Position numbers and translations under genes: made by a program | Shown here: piece after piece, positions 37,326 through 47,563 of the stretch | Numbering within the stretch: the stretch's first letter is position 1 | How the letters are laid out: each line of letters begins with the position of its first letter | The notes under the pieces: model-generated | What the model saw: only the letters and a program-made list of their open reading frames with translations | Databases searched by the model: none | Told to the model about the DNA's origin: nothing | Assembly: GCF_965363235.1 (NCBI RefSeq) | Contig: NC_134843.1 | Span: 88,631,795-88,695,794 of the forward strand | DNA from: Mytilus galloprovincialis | Taxonomy: Eukaryota > Mollusca > Bivalvia > Mytilida > Mytilidae | Direction: 5' to 3' | DNA length: 64,000 nucleotides

Positions 37326-37470
37326 TTATGTTTTAAAATACCAAGAATAGTTTGATAACCTATATATATATATATATATATATATAGCTAATATGATACA
37401 TGTATATCAAAGCTACTGGAAATTAAGTAAATTTATTTATAGTGTTAAAAGAACAACATATGTTTCCAAG

Positions 37471-37679
37471 GGGGTCTCATTGGGGGGTTCTGATCCCGGA
37501 TCCCGCTTATTGTTTTGTCAGATTCCTCTATCCTGCTTACACTATGTACGTAATTTTTTTGTAATTTCCTGTGTCCTGCTTGACTTAATCATGTTAATTT
37601 ACCGTTTTCACGGCACAATAATTTGACTTTCAAGTGTCACACAGCAATCCCGTGTCACGCTTAGACCCCAATGAGACCC
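37471..37679. mobile_element. Inverted-repeat element (GGGTCTCATTGGGG ends), about 209 bp
   Basis: GGGTCTCATTGGGG at 37472 is matched by CCCCAATGAGACCC ending at 37679. The interior has repeated 'atcccg'/'tcctgctt' phrases. No convincing target duplication was found. A (TA)n tract precedes it at about 37362-37386. Confidence 0.65.
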
Positions 37680-37689
37680 ACTTTCAATG

Positions 37690-39720
37690 CATCATTTACA
37701 TGTAGCTGTCAAAGTTAAATGATTAAAGGACACCTATAATCCAAAATATTAGCTTAAATGTTAAATTTTAAGGAAGTCAATAAAGTGTTAAATGTAGGTC
37801 AGTGTAACCTATGCTTTTAAAAGATTTATAATCCTCTAAACACATTAAATTGCAATGACCTAATTATGTGAGATATGTAACAAATTAACACCAAAAATAA
37901 TTACCTTACAAAAAAAAATCATCCCTGAAGACCTTTCAAAATAAGTTCCAACTTTTCTAAGGGAGATAACTCCATGTATTTTCAATTTATCTTAACTGAC
38001 TGTTTATGACACAGACAGAAGTGAAAATGTGGAGATGTGATAAAATGAATCTGCCATATAATATTAAATGTCATGAGTATAACTTTGATATTCAGATCTA
38101 CATCAATAAATAAACTATTAAAAAAGGATAACAAATATAATAAATAAACTAACAATTAATATACATATTGAAATATCCTTCTACATGTGTATTCTAAGAC
38201 AAAAATCAAATTAAAAAATTTCTGATATGGTAGTTAATAATTGTTATGATAAACTGCTCTCTTTGATTAATGTACATGCATTCAAATAATCCTCTACTTT
38301 CCAATTTCTCTGTAAACACATAGAGAATAAATGTCAATGAGACTGCAACCCACAATTAAGATATATACATGTATATATATGTGCGATATAAATGACATCT
38401 AGAGACGTAGAGTTCACAAATAACATAGATTTTAAAACATATGACCATTGATCCTAGAAATCAACAATTTTTGTCAGACTGTTGAGGTAAATGACTAGAG
38501 ACAAGCATACAAGTGTATTCTTATTAAATCATTTTATAAGTCTTCAACCTCTTTTTTTATTGACTAGTTAGGAAAAAAGGATAATATACTTATAACTTAA
38601 GTCCATACTGTAAACCCGGCGCCGGGGAGGAAGTTACAAATCAAATATACTCTAACATCGTTAGATTGATTTTCTAGGCACTTATATACATGTTGTATAT
38701 ATATATATATATGTACATTATCGGAAAATCTAGATTGATTCAACAAATGATCAAAATATTTTCAAATGGTCCCAATATGTTTATAATAGTATAACTCTAC
38801 ATGAATGTGTACATGCATATTAGCATCATTAAACCAATAATTTATGTCTTAGAAAAATATTGACCAAAACCCTTCTTGTTCATTTCACTGATTACACTGA
38901 TTTGGGAATGTTTATATGATTTAGACAGATGGTCCCCTAAATGCCCTTCATTGAATGGTTTACAAAATAGAAGATAATGGGTTAATATATATGATATATA
39001 CTGCAAGTAAAAAAATAAAGAAAAGAAAATAATAGGCAAAAAGGACAATGAAGAAAAAGGGATCTTAATCAAAAAACGAAGAAAAAAAGGGGCAAAATCT
39101 ATAATGAATAAAACAAATGGCTGATATATTTAACGAATACAGAATTGAAGGACCCCCTCCCCATCCAGGCTCTCATAGAAAGCATATCTACATTTTTTCA
39201 CTTCCCAGAAAAGTTTTCCATTAATGATTAAAAATATGAATTCTAGATTTGAAACAAAATGACTCAATGCACCTGATGCACAGGACTTAATATGGTATTA
39301 TTTTGGCTTATACATTTATAGGTTAGATATTTTCACTTTTTTGTATTTTTTTTATCCAATCTAAATAGAACATACATGTAGACCAATTATATATCATCAT
39401 CATCATAATGTACATTAATATTTATCAGTTAATAAGATGATTTTTGTGAGAATACATGTACAAGTAACATTTTTATAATATCATTTATTAAATAACATTG
39501 TCAATGATTGTAGGACAAGGTCACACCAGTGTGCATACAAAAAAATGCACATATATGTTATTATGGTAATGGTAACTGTTATGATTGCAAATTTATGAAA
39601 AGTGTTTGGGGAACTGTGTTTACTCCACTTTAACATGTTTAAAAGAAAACACCAAATCAATTGTAATGTTTTCTTTGACCATTTTGCAATCAGAACTTAA
39701 TCTACATACAGTTACCACAG
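37690..39720. other. Non-coding flank 3' of the GFOD gene
   Basis: No gene seen. It contains (TA)n near 38695 and a perfect 12-bp palindrome CCCGGCGCCGGG at 38615-38626, a GC island in AT-rich sequence that may be an element end. Confidence 0.4.
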
Positions 39721-39722
39721 TT

Positions 39723-39728
39723 TTTATT
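39723..39728 (-). terminator. Polyadenylation signal of the GFOD gene
   Basis: AATAAA on the minus strand lies about 40 bases after the stop codon. Position and orientation fit, but other AATAAA copies exist further on. Confidence 0.45.
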
Positions 39729-39767
39729 TTTTCTTATACATACATTTTGTATATACAGTCATGTATG

Positions 39768-40955
39768 TTAATGTAATGTAAGGGTGCTCTTTCTTATTGT
39801 TGTAGATAAAAATGGATTTGGATCAGGCTCTTCTTTCATTATGTCAATTTTGATCCACTCTTTTGATTTGTTTGACTTTCTTATTGCATCAACTACTGTT
39901 TGAACATATAAAGAATCTTCAAAGTTAGCTGCAACTTTAACAGGGTCTTGACAATAGCTTTGTCTTTCCTCTTCTTTTTCAAAAGCATCCTTGACTGACT
40001 CAATTAATCTGATGATTCCCTTTAGATATGGTGTTGGAATTTCAGCTCTAGTTTTGTCTGATACGCCATAACGTTGTTCCTCCTTGAAATTAACTGGATC
40101 AAAGTGCAGAAGTTCCTCCTTCAAAGAGTCATTTTTCTGACCATAGAGATCTGCTCCTCGGATTGTAAGTCTACCTTTGCTTCCTACTAGCATTATTTCC
40201 TGGTTAAAAGGTCCATGGATGTGACTATTAATTGTTAAGGTAGCACAGGATCCATTTTCCAACTCTAGTTGCGCAGAACAGAAATCATCACTGGTGATTT
40301 CCCGGATCCCTTTAATCTTGTCAGTTTGTTTTGTGTATGTTTTCAGCATACCATGTACTCGGACAGCTTTCTGACCCGTAAGGTGTGTTATTAAATCGAT
40401 GATATTACTTCCAATCGTGTTCAGAACACCTCCTCCCATGGTTTCATCACACATCCAATCAAAATGTTCTTTTGGTTTCTTTTCATAATGAATACGAATT
40501 TCACAAATTGATATGTCTCCTATATAATCTTTGTCAATATACTGTTTCAGTTTAGCAATCGTAGGTAAGAATCGAAGTCCAAAGACTACAAGAGACATTA
40601 GCTTTGGATAATAACTGGCTGCATTCACCATTTTTAATGCATCTAGTTGACTAGGTCCTGCAGGTGTACCACATAAAACATGCTTTCCTATTCCTAAGGC
40701 TTTGATTGTAATTGCTGACTGGAGATGAGGAGGACAGCTAATTACCACTACATCAACATTTCTGTTTAAAAGAATTTCATCAACTTTGACTGCACAAAAA
40801 GGAATATCAAGTTCGGCAGAAAGTCCAGTGGCTTCTTCTTTAGTTCTACCCCATAATGCAACTACTTGGAAGCCACATGATTTAAGAAGAGGGACATACG
40901 AACGGACAGATGCTGGAGTTCCAATGACGCCTATACCTGGGAGCATTTTCCTCAT
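39768..40955 (-). CDS. GFOD1/2: GFOD1/GFOD2-like NAD(P)-dependent oxidoreductase
   Basis: The 395-residue protein belongs to the GFO/IDH/MocA family. It has an N-terminal Rossmann fold with a GxGxxG-type loop at the very start (GIGVIG) and a C-terminal alpha/beta domain. Runs shared with human GFOD1/2 as I recall them are LPGxGVxGT, ALWGRTxEEA, YYPKLMS, TGQKAVxVHG, IKGIRxITSDDFC and EEP near the end. Length matches the family (about 385-390). The usual EKP catalytic motif of the superfamily is not present at the expected place (CGTPAG), as in other GFODs, so enzymatic activity is unproven. Vertebrate GFOD2 is reported to act in extracellular-matrix assembly. The frame is intronless here. An in-frame stop lies seven codons upstream of the first ATG (40955); the second ATG (40946, MLPG) matches the family start better and may be the true one. 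Confidence 0.95.
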   Translation of the reverse strand: MRKMLPGIGVIGTPASVRSYVPLLKSCGFQVVALWGRTKEEATGLSAELDIPFCAVKVDEILLNRNVDVVVISCPPHLQSAITIKALGIGKHVLCGTPAGPSQLDALKMVNAASYYPKLMSLVVFGLRFLPTIAKLKQYIDKDYIGDISICEIRIHYEKKPKEHFDWMCDETMGGGVLNTIGSNIIDLITHLTGQKAVRVHGMLKTYTKQTDKIKGIREITSDDFCSAQLELENGSCATLTINSHIHGPFNQEIMLVGSKGRLTIRGADLYGQKNDSLKEELLHFDPVNFKEEQRYGVSDKTRAEIPTPYLKGIIRLIESVKDAFEKEEERQSYCQDPVKVAANFEDSLYVQTVVDAIRKSNKSKEWIKIDIMKEEPDPNPFLSTTIRKSTLTLH

Positions 40956-40977
40956 GTCTGGTTTAATGAATGTCTAA

Positions 40978-41381
40978 CGGCTGAGATGGAAACTTAAACT
41001 TTGCTTGAATTATGTTTATTCATCATACTATTCTTTCTATTTGACTAAATAAGTTTTAAATAATAGGAAACATCAGAAATTCAGCAGTGCTAAATTGCAG
41101 GAAATCCGTTCAAAATATCCATTCAAAGTTACTATTCAGCTTCGATTAGCGTTTTGACAATAGTGATTCAAAGCACTTTGAAGACTTGCTGAATAAATTA
41201 AAACTCGATGACGGTGAAATTTCCGGAAAAAATCATAGCGAAAAAAAAAATCTGTATATAATCGTATATTATTATACAAAATTTTATTTTTTTATATTTT
41301 GTCTTTTAACGCCACTATTAAGCACCGTTTTTTTGGGCTATTTCGTGTCGGCCAGTTTTTCTTGGTGGAGGAAGCCAAAGT
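40978..41381. other. 5' flank of the GFOD gene
   Basis: AT-rich, with no recognisable TATA box or further exon. It presumably holds the promoter, which would read on the minus strand. Confidence 0.3.
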
Positions 41382-41908
41382 CAAGGCCGTAACTACCTAT
41401 TAAGACAGGGGAGGCATCCCTCCCCTGAATTTTCTACACCAAAATGTTTTTTTTTTTGAAGTAAAAAAATTAAATATTGACAATATGTACACGAAGAACT
41501 TGAATTTATATTATAAACAACACAAGTTAACAGTTTTAACAGTGTTATCATGATACGTGATATGTCTGTCATTTTTCGGATTTTTGATCGAAAGTAAACC
41601 GTTTCAGTATTTGTTTTTTTCTTTTTTTTTTCGTGTGGCCGTCCGTATGTTATTTAGTATTGAGGGGGTCAGCATTCGTATGAGAATACATATGAAACTT
41701 TGCTTTCGATAATTTTGAATAAAAACTTAACTATTCACATTTATTTGGAGGCTCAATTATTTAAGCAGAGGAAGTTCCTTTTGTATAGTGAATCTTTTAA
41801 GATATCGTAAATTTGTTACCGGCTGAATCAGCTGTTGAATCGTTTTCCCGATCGTACGAGAACATTATGGTCAATGCCTTAGTAGGTAAACACTCCCATT
41901 CGTTGTAG

Positions 41909-41958
41909 CAGGGACTTTCTATACTAAGTATATACTAAACTAGTATAGAAAGTCCCTG
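41909..41958. mobile_element. 50-bp palindromic mini-element with a 7-bp target duplication
   Basis: CAGGGACTTTCTATACTA and its exact complement enclose only 14 bases. The flanks are identical 7-bp repeats GTTGTAG (41902-41908, 41959-41965). The end sequence resembles CAGAGACATATAATACAA of the 42373-49038 element at 12 of 18 positions, and the duplication length is the same. Confidence 0.85.
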
Positions 41959-42664
41959 GTTGTAGTTATATACATGTCTGTTCAGCTTTCAACAATATTG
42001 AAATTCAAGATCCTCGATAAAAACAAAATATCTTGCGTTTTATAATCTTGCTTTATATGTTTTTTGAACTTACCAGTTTCTAAAAAAATATCTTTGAATA
42101 CAGAAAATACAGATAATAATTGTTTGCATGAAAATTGCTCCAAGGATGGGCCAGCAAAACTGATCTTTCTGAAAGTAAGGAAATCGAAGAAAACGGGTAA
42201 TTTTAGCCATATCATTTGAGAAAAAAATCCACGGTCACACAATGTATTTAATGTTAACAATTCATATAGATAAAAAAAACAGCCTTCAAGACGGAACTAG
42301 CCTTGGCTCACCCCGAACAGCAATCTCAGCTTGTTTTTGTCCAGGTTCAAGCAATACTGATTGTTCTTAAAGCAGAGACATATAATACAACTCTAGTAGA
42401 GTCTATATAACGGCCAATGAAATCACTTGGCTACCGAAAGTACTTGGGATTATGATGTGACCTGGGATGAAGGAGGATCGAGATGAGAAAATTCCGCCAT
42501 TGTTGTTAAGAGATACGATACGCTTACAGATTTGTTTTCTCGTTTATGTCGATTGTTTTCACAGCTAAAGCATGTAAGTATATTCAAAAGATACATCTAA
42601 CTAGTTCTACCAATTTGTTTATACTATAATGTGCTGAGATGATGATAATAATCAAATGCAGACC

Positions 42665-43160
42665 AATTTAAATTCGGTCCATTCAGCTTCCCCACTTTAT
42701 TGCTGTAGAACCGGTGTGGCCCACCATTTTTTTTCATAAAACTTAGAAATTTATGATTATATATACAATTTTATAGTGTTATTCTACTCCCAATTGTTAT
42801 CCTGTTAAAATGATACTATTTTCGTATATTTTGTCCAAATAGTGTTTTCATAAAATACCATCAAAGGTGAATTATTTTTTTCACATTGATACCCAAATCC
42901 AGCTATGCGAGAACTACCTTTTTTTCATAAAACATAGAAATTTACGATTATATATACAATTTTATAGTTTTATTCTACTCCCGATTGTTGTCCTGTTAAA
43001 ATGATACTATTTTCGTATATTTTGATCAAATAGTGTTTTCATAAAATACCATCAAAGGTGATTTATTTTTTTCACATTGATACCCAAATCCAGCTTTGCG
43101 AGAATTACCTTTTTTTTCATAAAACTTAAGAATTATCGAATAAATATGCAATTTAATGAG
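42665..43160. repeat. Tandem repeat of about 191 bp, 2.3 copies
   Basis: 'cataaaac' anchors recur at 42735, 42926 and 43118. The first two copies share 'tatagtgttattctactccc'-like text almost throughout, and the third is truncated. It lies inside the 6.7-kb element. Confidence 0.9.
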
Positions 43161-44244
43161 CCTGTATTAATTCCAAATGTTATCTTGTCAAAATAAGATC
43201 AGCAGGTATTTGTTTACCATGGACATGAACATGTACACATTCCAAATATATTCCTCTTTTCTTTATAAATTTTGTCCATTATTCTCTATTCTTTATTTAT
43301 TTTAGCACTCCATCATTCTCCAATCTTCATATTTTGATCAATTGTTTCCTCTTGTCTTTACTTTTTATGATTTCAATTCATGCAGTTATTTCAATACTCT
43401 TATTGTATGAATGTAGGACAGTGTCAGAAAGTCACAGGACAAAAAGTCACAATTCATTTTTTCTGATTATTTACTTTTAACAAAAAACGCTTATTTCTAT
43501 TCTTGAACTATTGTATATAAACCAACTTTGTAAACAAAAAATATCAAAAACATATCAAAAATGATCCAATAATTGTTAAAACAAGTTGCTTTCTTTAAAA
43601 AAAAGAAAAGCAATACATGAACCTAAGACCGCTGACTGCCGGGTCACCAAAAGATTGTTGCTGAATTTGTGTTTGCTTTTGAATTGAAATAGTTGACTGT
43701 GAATATAAGAAGCCAGTTGAAAGTATATATTTACAGCTTCTATTTGAATAGTTATTTTAAAGCTCGACTATTTTATTTATTACTTGGGAATGTACATAAT
43801 TTTTCCGATTATAAACCTTTGGCAAATACTAATTTCTACTAACCGGATGACTTATGCAAATTGCACAAACCTACTCAGTTTGCTTTATAATGTGAAATTC
43901 TGGATGCATTTATTTTATCTATCATATCTTTATATTTCGTTTCCTACATGAATGCCTTTATATTCTCAACACGTATTTGAAGCTGTCTTTACTCGCGGTA
44001 GATGTTGTATGCGGTGAAACCTGTGGCATGCAATTCATTGGGACCTCTTATGAAGAGACTTATTTTGGTCTCATAAAACATCTCAAATTCTAAGGATTTC
44101 CTGATTTTACTTAAATCAATTCAAACATTCTACAGGGAAACTTAGTTTTGCCGAAAAATTTCTTAATTCAGAAGTTTATGAATACCTGTACACACTTTCA
44201 AAATAACCAATTTATATAAAAAGGTATGTAGATATAAAAAGATA

Positions 44245-44400
44245 CCAGAATTAAGATAATGTACGCCAGACACGAGTTCAGTAGATACAAAAAAGCATCA
44301 GTGACGCTCGAATGAAAAAAGTTAAAAGGCTAAATACATTACAAAGTTAAGGAATCTATTCCTTGGGTAGACAATCCTTAGCTTTTCGAAAAGGTCAAAG
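44245..44400 (+). repeat. Decayed fragment of bivalve repeat D
   Basis: It keeps 'catcagtgacgctcgaatg' and 'aaaagttaaaaggc', as in the copies at 32.9-33.4 kb, but is more diverged. Confidence 0.65.
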
Positions 44401-46044
44401 TTTAAAATAGGACAGTGACTCAAAAAAGAAACAAAAGAGAAACAACTCGAGGTCAGAATACCGTTAGAAATGATGACCGTGCTTGAAAGTCACATGTGAA
44501 GCTCTTTCTGCCGTGTCCTGAATTTAGATAACAAAAACGAAAATAAGCTTTCACGAGTGAATTTGATAGTATTGCATGCAAGTAGTATCTTAGCGCACGA
44601 AATAGTAAATAGAAAGCATCTCACTGATACTCAGGAAAAGAGTACGCATTTGCATCATCACATATCTTGATCTAATAGTTGAATTCGAATGTCAAACGGC
44701 CTACATTAAATGTTTTGACTCCGGATTCATTGACATTTTATCCGGAATTTTTGAGAACGCAAACCGATAGTGTGCTTTTGAAATGTGATCTATAATGTAA
44801 ATGAATCAAGAGGTGTAGGATAGTTGGTCAACACAATGAATACAATTTTCAAAACCGTACCATATAGCACAAACATGTAGATGCTATACGGTTAAACTAT
44901 TAAAACAAACAAACAAAAATTGAATTTAAATTTTATAAAAAACTAACGTTCCTGTTAGTATTTTTTTTCAAATTCTTTTGAATATATATAATATCAATAA
45001 ACACGAACGTCAAGTATTTACGGATGGACAGTTTATTTATCGAATGAATCTACTTTTAAATTCTAACATTCCACTATGTGAATATATTACTATACAAAAT
45101 ATAAGCAAAGACTTCTAAATCCATACTAAAACGGTATAAAATAATCAACATTATGGTTGTAATTAAATTTTGTTGTGATTATTGTAAATTATTTTTACAG
45201 TTTTTGTGAGTTGCAAAGATTTAAAATCATGCTTTAAGAATTGAAAACACACAAGTACTTTTATTCACGATCGTTTAAAATTTAAATATTTACTAAATGT
45301 ATCTTACTTTCCGTCAGTTAATGGATATATTACAATACAAAAAAAAATAAATAATAATTACTCATAAAACCTAAATACTAAAATGGTATGAAATAATTAA
45401 CGTAGAAATATAATGATAACTGTTTATAAACATTTTTTTTGTAGGATGCAAGAATTTATTTAGATTTAATTTTTATGTTTCCTTTACAAATGAATATTTA
45501 AAAATACCAAAGCAGACTATCTTGTAATATAAAATACTTATTTCTTAATTAATTATTCTTAAAATATTCTGATTTCAACCATTGTTAGTTTCTTCAAAAA
45601 CATAAATACAGTATATATTTTGTATATATTTCTTTGATTCCGATTGAATTAAATACTTTTGATAAGAATATTATCTTTCTGTTTTCCGATCTAATATTAA
45701 TATTTTAACCAGAATCTTCTCCCTCGTAAGTCTATGATGAAATACACACTCAGTATCCCGTGGTTAAATCTTCAAACATAAGTAGTTCACATGTTATCGA
45801 GACAACATACAATACCACGTTATAATTGACCCAGATACACACAGTGTACAGTGGTCGTTTGAAAACAAATATAATTGCGTCGTCAAGGGCCATCAAGGGA
45901 CCATATCAAAGACGTAGATAACAACCTGTTAAGACCTGTATAAATGACCGAAAACTTTCGAGACGTTCCGAGAATTTTATTCTGACTTCCGGCCGAGAGA
46001 TATCGAGTGGCCCATAGACACATGCAAAACTCGCCAATATATAA

Positions 46045-46070
46045 GCATGAACCCCTCAGGGGGTTCATGC
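46045..46070. repeat. Perfect 11-bp hairpin with TCAG loop
   Basis: GCATGAACCCC, TCAG, GGGGTTCATGC. It stands alone inside the nested element near its right end. Confidence 0.85.
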
Positions 46071-46356
46071 AAAAAACAAAATGTCAAACTGGTTTGGCAC
46101 TTAAATGGCTTCATGGTGCCAAGAAATCTTTCTTTTGCATGATTAAAATTAAATAAATCTTTATTTTTTAAAATAAAATGACACATTTATTAAACTTCAA
46201 TATGAGTATATGTATTAAAAAGTAAATATTCAAAAGACATTTCTCTTATATATACAAACAGTTGTCAACAGATTTATTTGTGACTTTTTGTCCTACCAAA
46301 TGTGTGACTTTATGTCCTGTGACTTTCTGTCCGTTTACCTTTTGTAAACTCCTTCC

Positions 46357-46478
46357 CATTGGCGGATCCAGCCTCTTTTTTTTTTGAAGATCAATGAATT
46401 TGAATGGGTACATGTGGTTGGAACCCCCCTTTATCCTGGGTTGGGACCCCCTTTTTTAAAATGGCTGATCCGCCCATG
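46357..46478. mobile_element. Short inverted-repeat element (CATTGGCGGATCC family), 122 bp
   Basis: It begins CATTGGCGGATCCAG and ends GATCCGCCCATG, with a 5-bp direct repeat CTTCC at both flanks (46352-46356, 46479-46483). It is related to the copies at 19814 and 59802 and is inserted within the 6.7-kb element. Confidence 0.8.
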
Positions 46479-46810
46479 CTTCCAGACCCTCATTGTAAAC
46501 CCCTTCCAGACCCTCATGAGATAGAAGCAGAGACTAAATAAATGTCAGCAACTTACATTGTATGTTTACTGTACGATGTTTAACAATTGAAAAACATATC
46601 AAATAGTTGTACCTAATAGCAAGCTTGAAAGGCCTATACATGACAAAATGAAATTTTAAATAAGATTTAGCGTAATAAAAACCTGCAGAATGTTGTATGA
46701 CATACATATAGGAAGTAAAGTTTAAAAGTAAGACAAATAGATGTTGTATAATAGGCTCTACAAATTCAAATTTCTTTTCAACTCTAAAATATTATTTTTT
46801 TTTAATTTAG

Positions 46811-47261
46811 AATGCCAAAAGAGGAAAAGATGTAGTATGTTAACAAAAGGAGTTAAAAAGAAAGGTAATCCTCTACCATGGACGACTGTTGGTACCATTA
46901 TGGAGGAGATATCTGTTGCCGTTTCAATCCACACTGAAGATGAAAAGGATCATCCAACTATGACACATCTCTGGTCGAGTTTGTTCGTTCTGAGGAAATT
47001 TCTATTACTTCAGAAGAAGACAAAGGAGAAGTCTTGTTAGATGAACACTCAGACCACACTTATGCAGCAAAAGAACAGCCATTTGAGAATGAAAAAATAT
47101 GTACGCTTGAATTTGATCGTCATGCTGATGTTTTTCTTGCACCACTGGAAGGCACAGAGCAACTGATTACACAAGAAATTGAGATATTTGCAGTGAATGA
47201 GACATACAATGAACATGAAGAACCTTGCCTTTCTCCCTTTCAGACTTTATGCAATTTATAA
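46811..47261 (+). CDS. Unrecognised coding-like segment, possible last exon
   Basis: A pyrimidine-rich tract and AG at 46809-46810 could be a splice acceptor. One frame stays open from 46812 to 47040 (CQKRKRCSMLTKGVKKK..., basic). A second frame runs from about 46945 to the stop at 47259-47261 (…EEDKGEVLLDEHSDHTYA…, acidic). An AATAAA follows near 47409. Codon use is more balanced than in surrounding AT-rich sequence, so this may be the 3' end of a gene carried by, or trapped in, the element. The two overlapping frames imply either decay or an unseen splice. No domain recognised. Confidence 0.3.
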
Positions 47262-47497
47262 AAGTAATCATCAATGATACATACATATATCCCTAGCTGT
47301 ACAGATACCGAAATTTGCATATAGTTGAACTGTACCAGATCAGTTGCAGGGAAATTAGCATGAAGCTCTCAGTTATCATTGACAGTAACATTATAAGTGA
47401 ATGTTTGATAATAAAAATATTATTTATACCTGGAATGATTTTTGTTCACTTATATCTTGGTTTAATTATTGAAAAAGGATGGAATCATATGTAGTGA

Positions 47498-47563
47498 TAG
47501 TCTAGATATCTTGAATACATAAATACATGTTAGTCTAGATATCTTGTATACATAAATACATGT
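47498..47563. repeat. 33-bp direct repeat, two copies
   Basis: 'tagtctagatatcttg' and the following bases are repeated once with a single difference. Confidence 0.85.

Larger units (their letters stand above)
43416..46332. mobile_element. Nested element with AAAGTCACAGGACA ends, about 2.9 kb
   Basis: The left end has GGACAGTGTCAGAAAGTCAC followed by 'aggacaaaaagtcaca'. The right end holds the inverted match, with an extra internal copy of 'gactttttgtcc'. The interior shows no recognisable transposase, only short frames at 45883-46186 (-). Exact ends and target duplication are unresolved. Confidence 0.6.

Noticed and set aside
43900-44090. Open stretch reading …VCGETCGMQFIGTSYEETYFG…
   Set aside because: No start codon in frame, no splice sites and no known domain. 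Likely chance inside an element.
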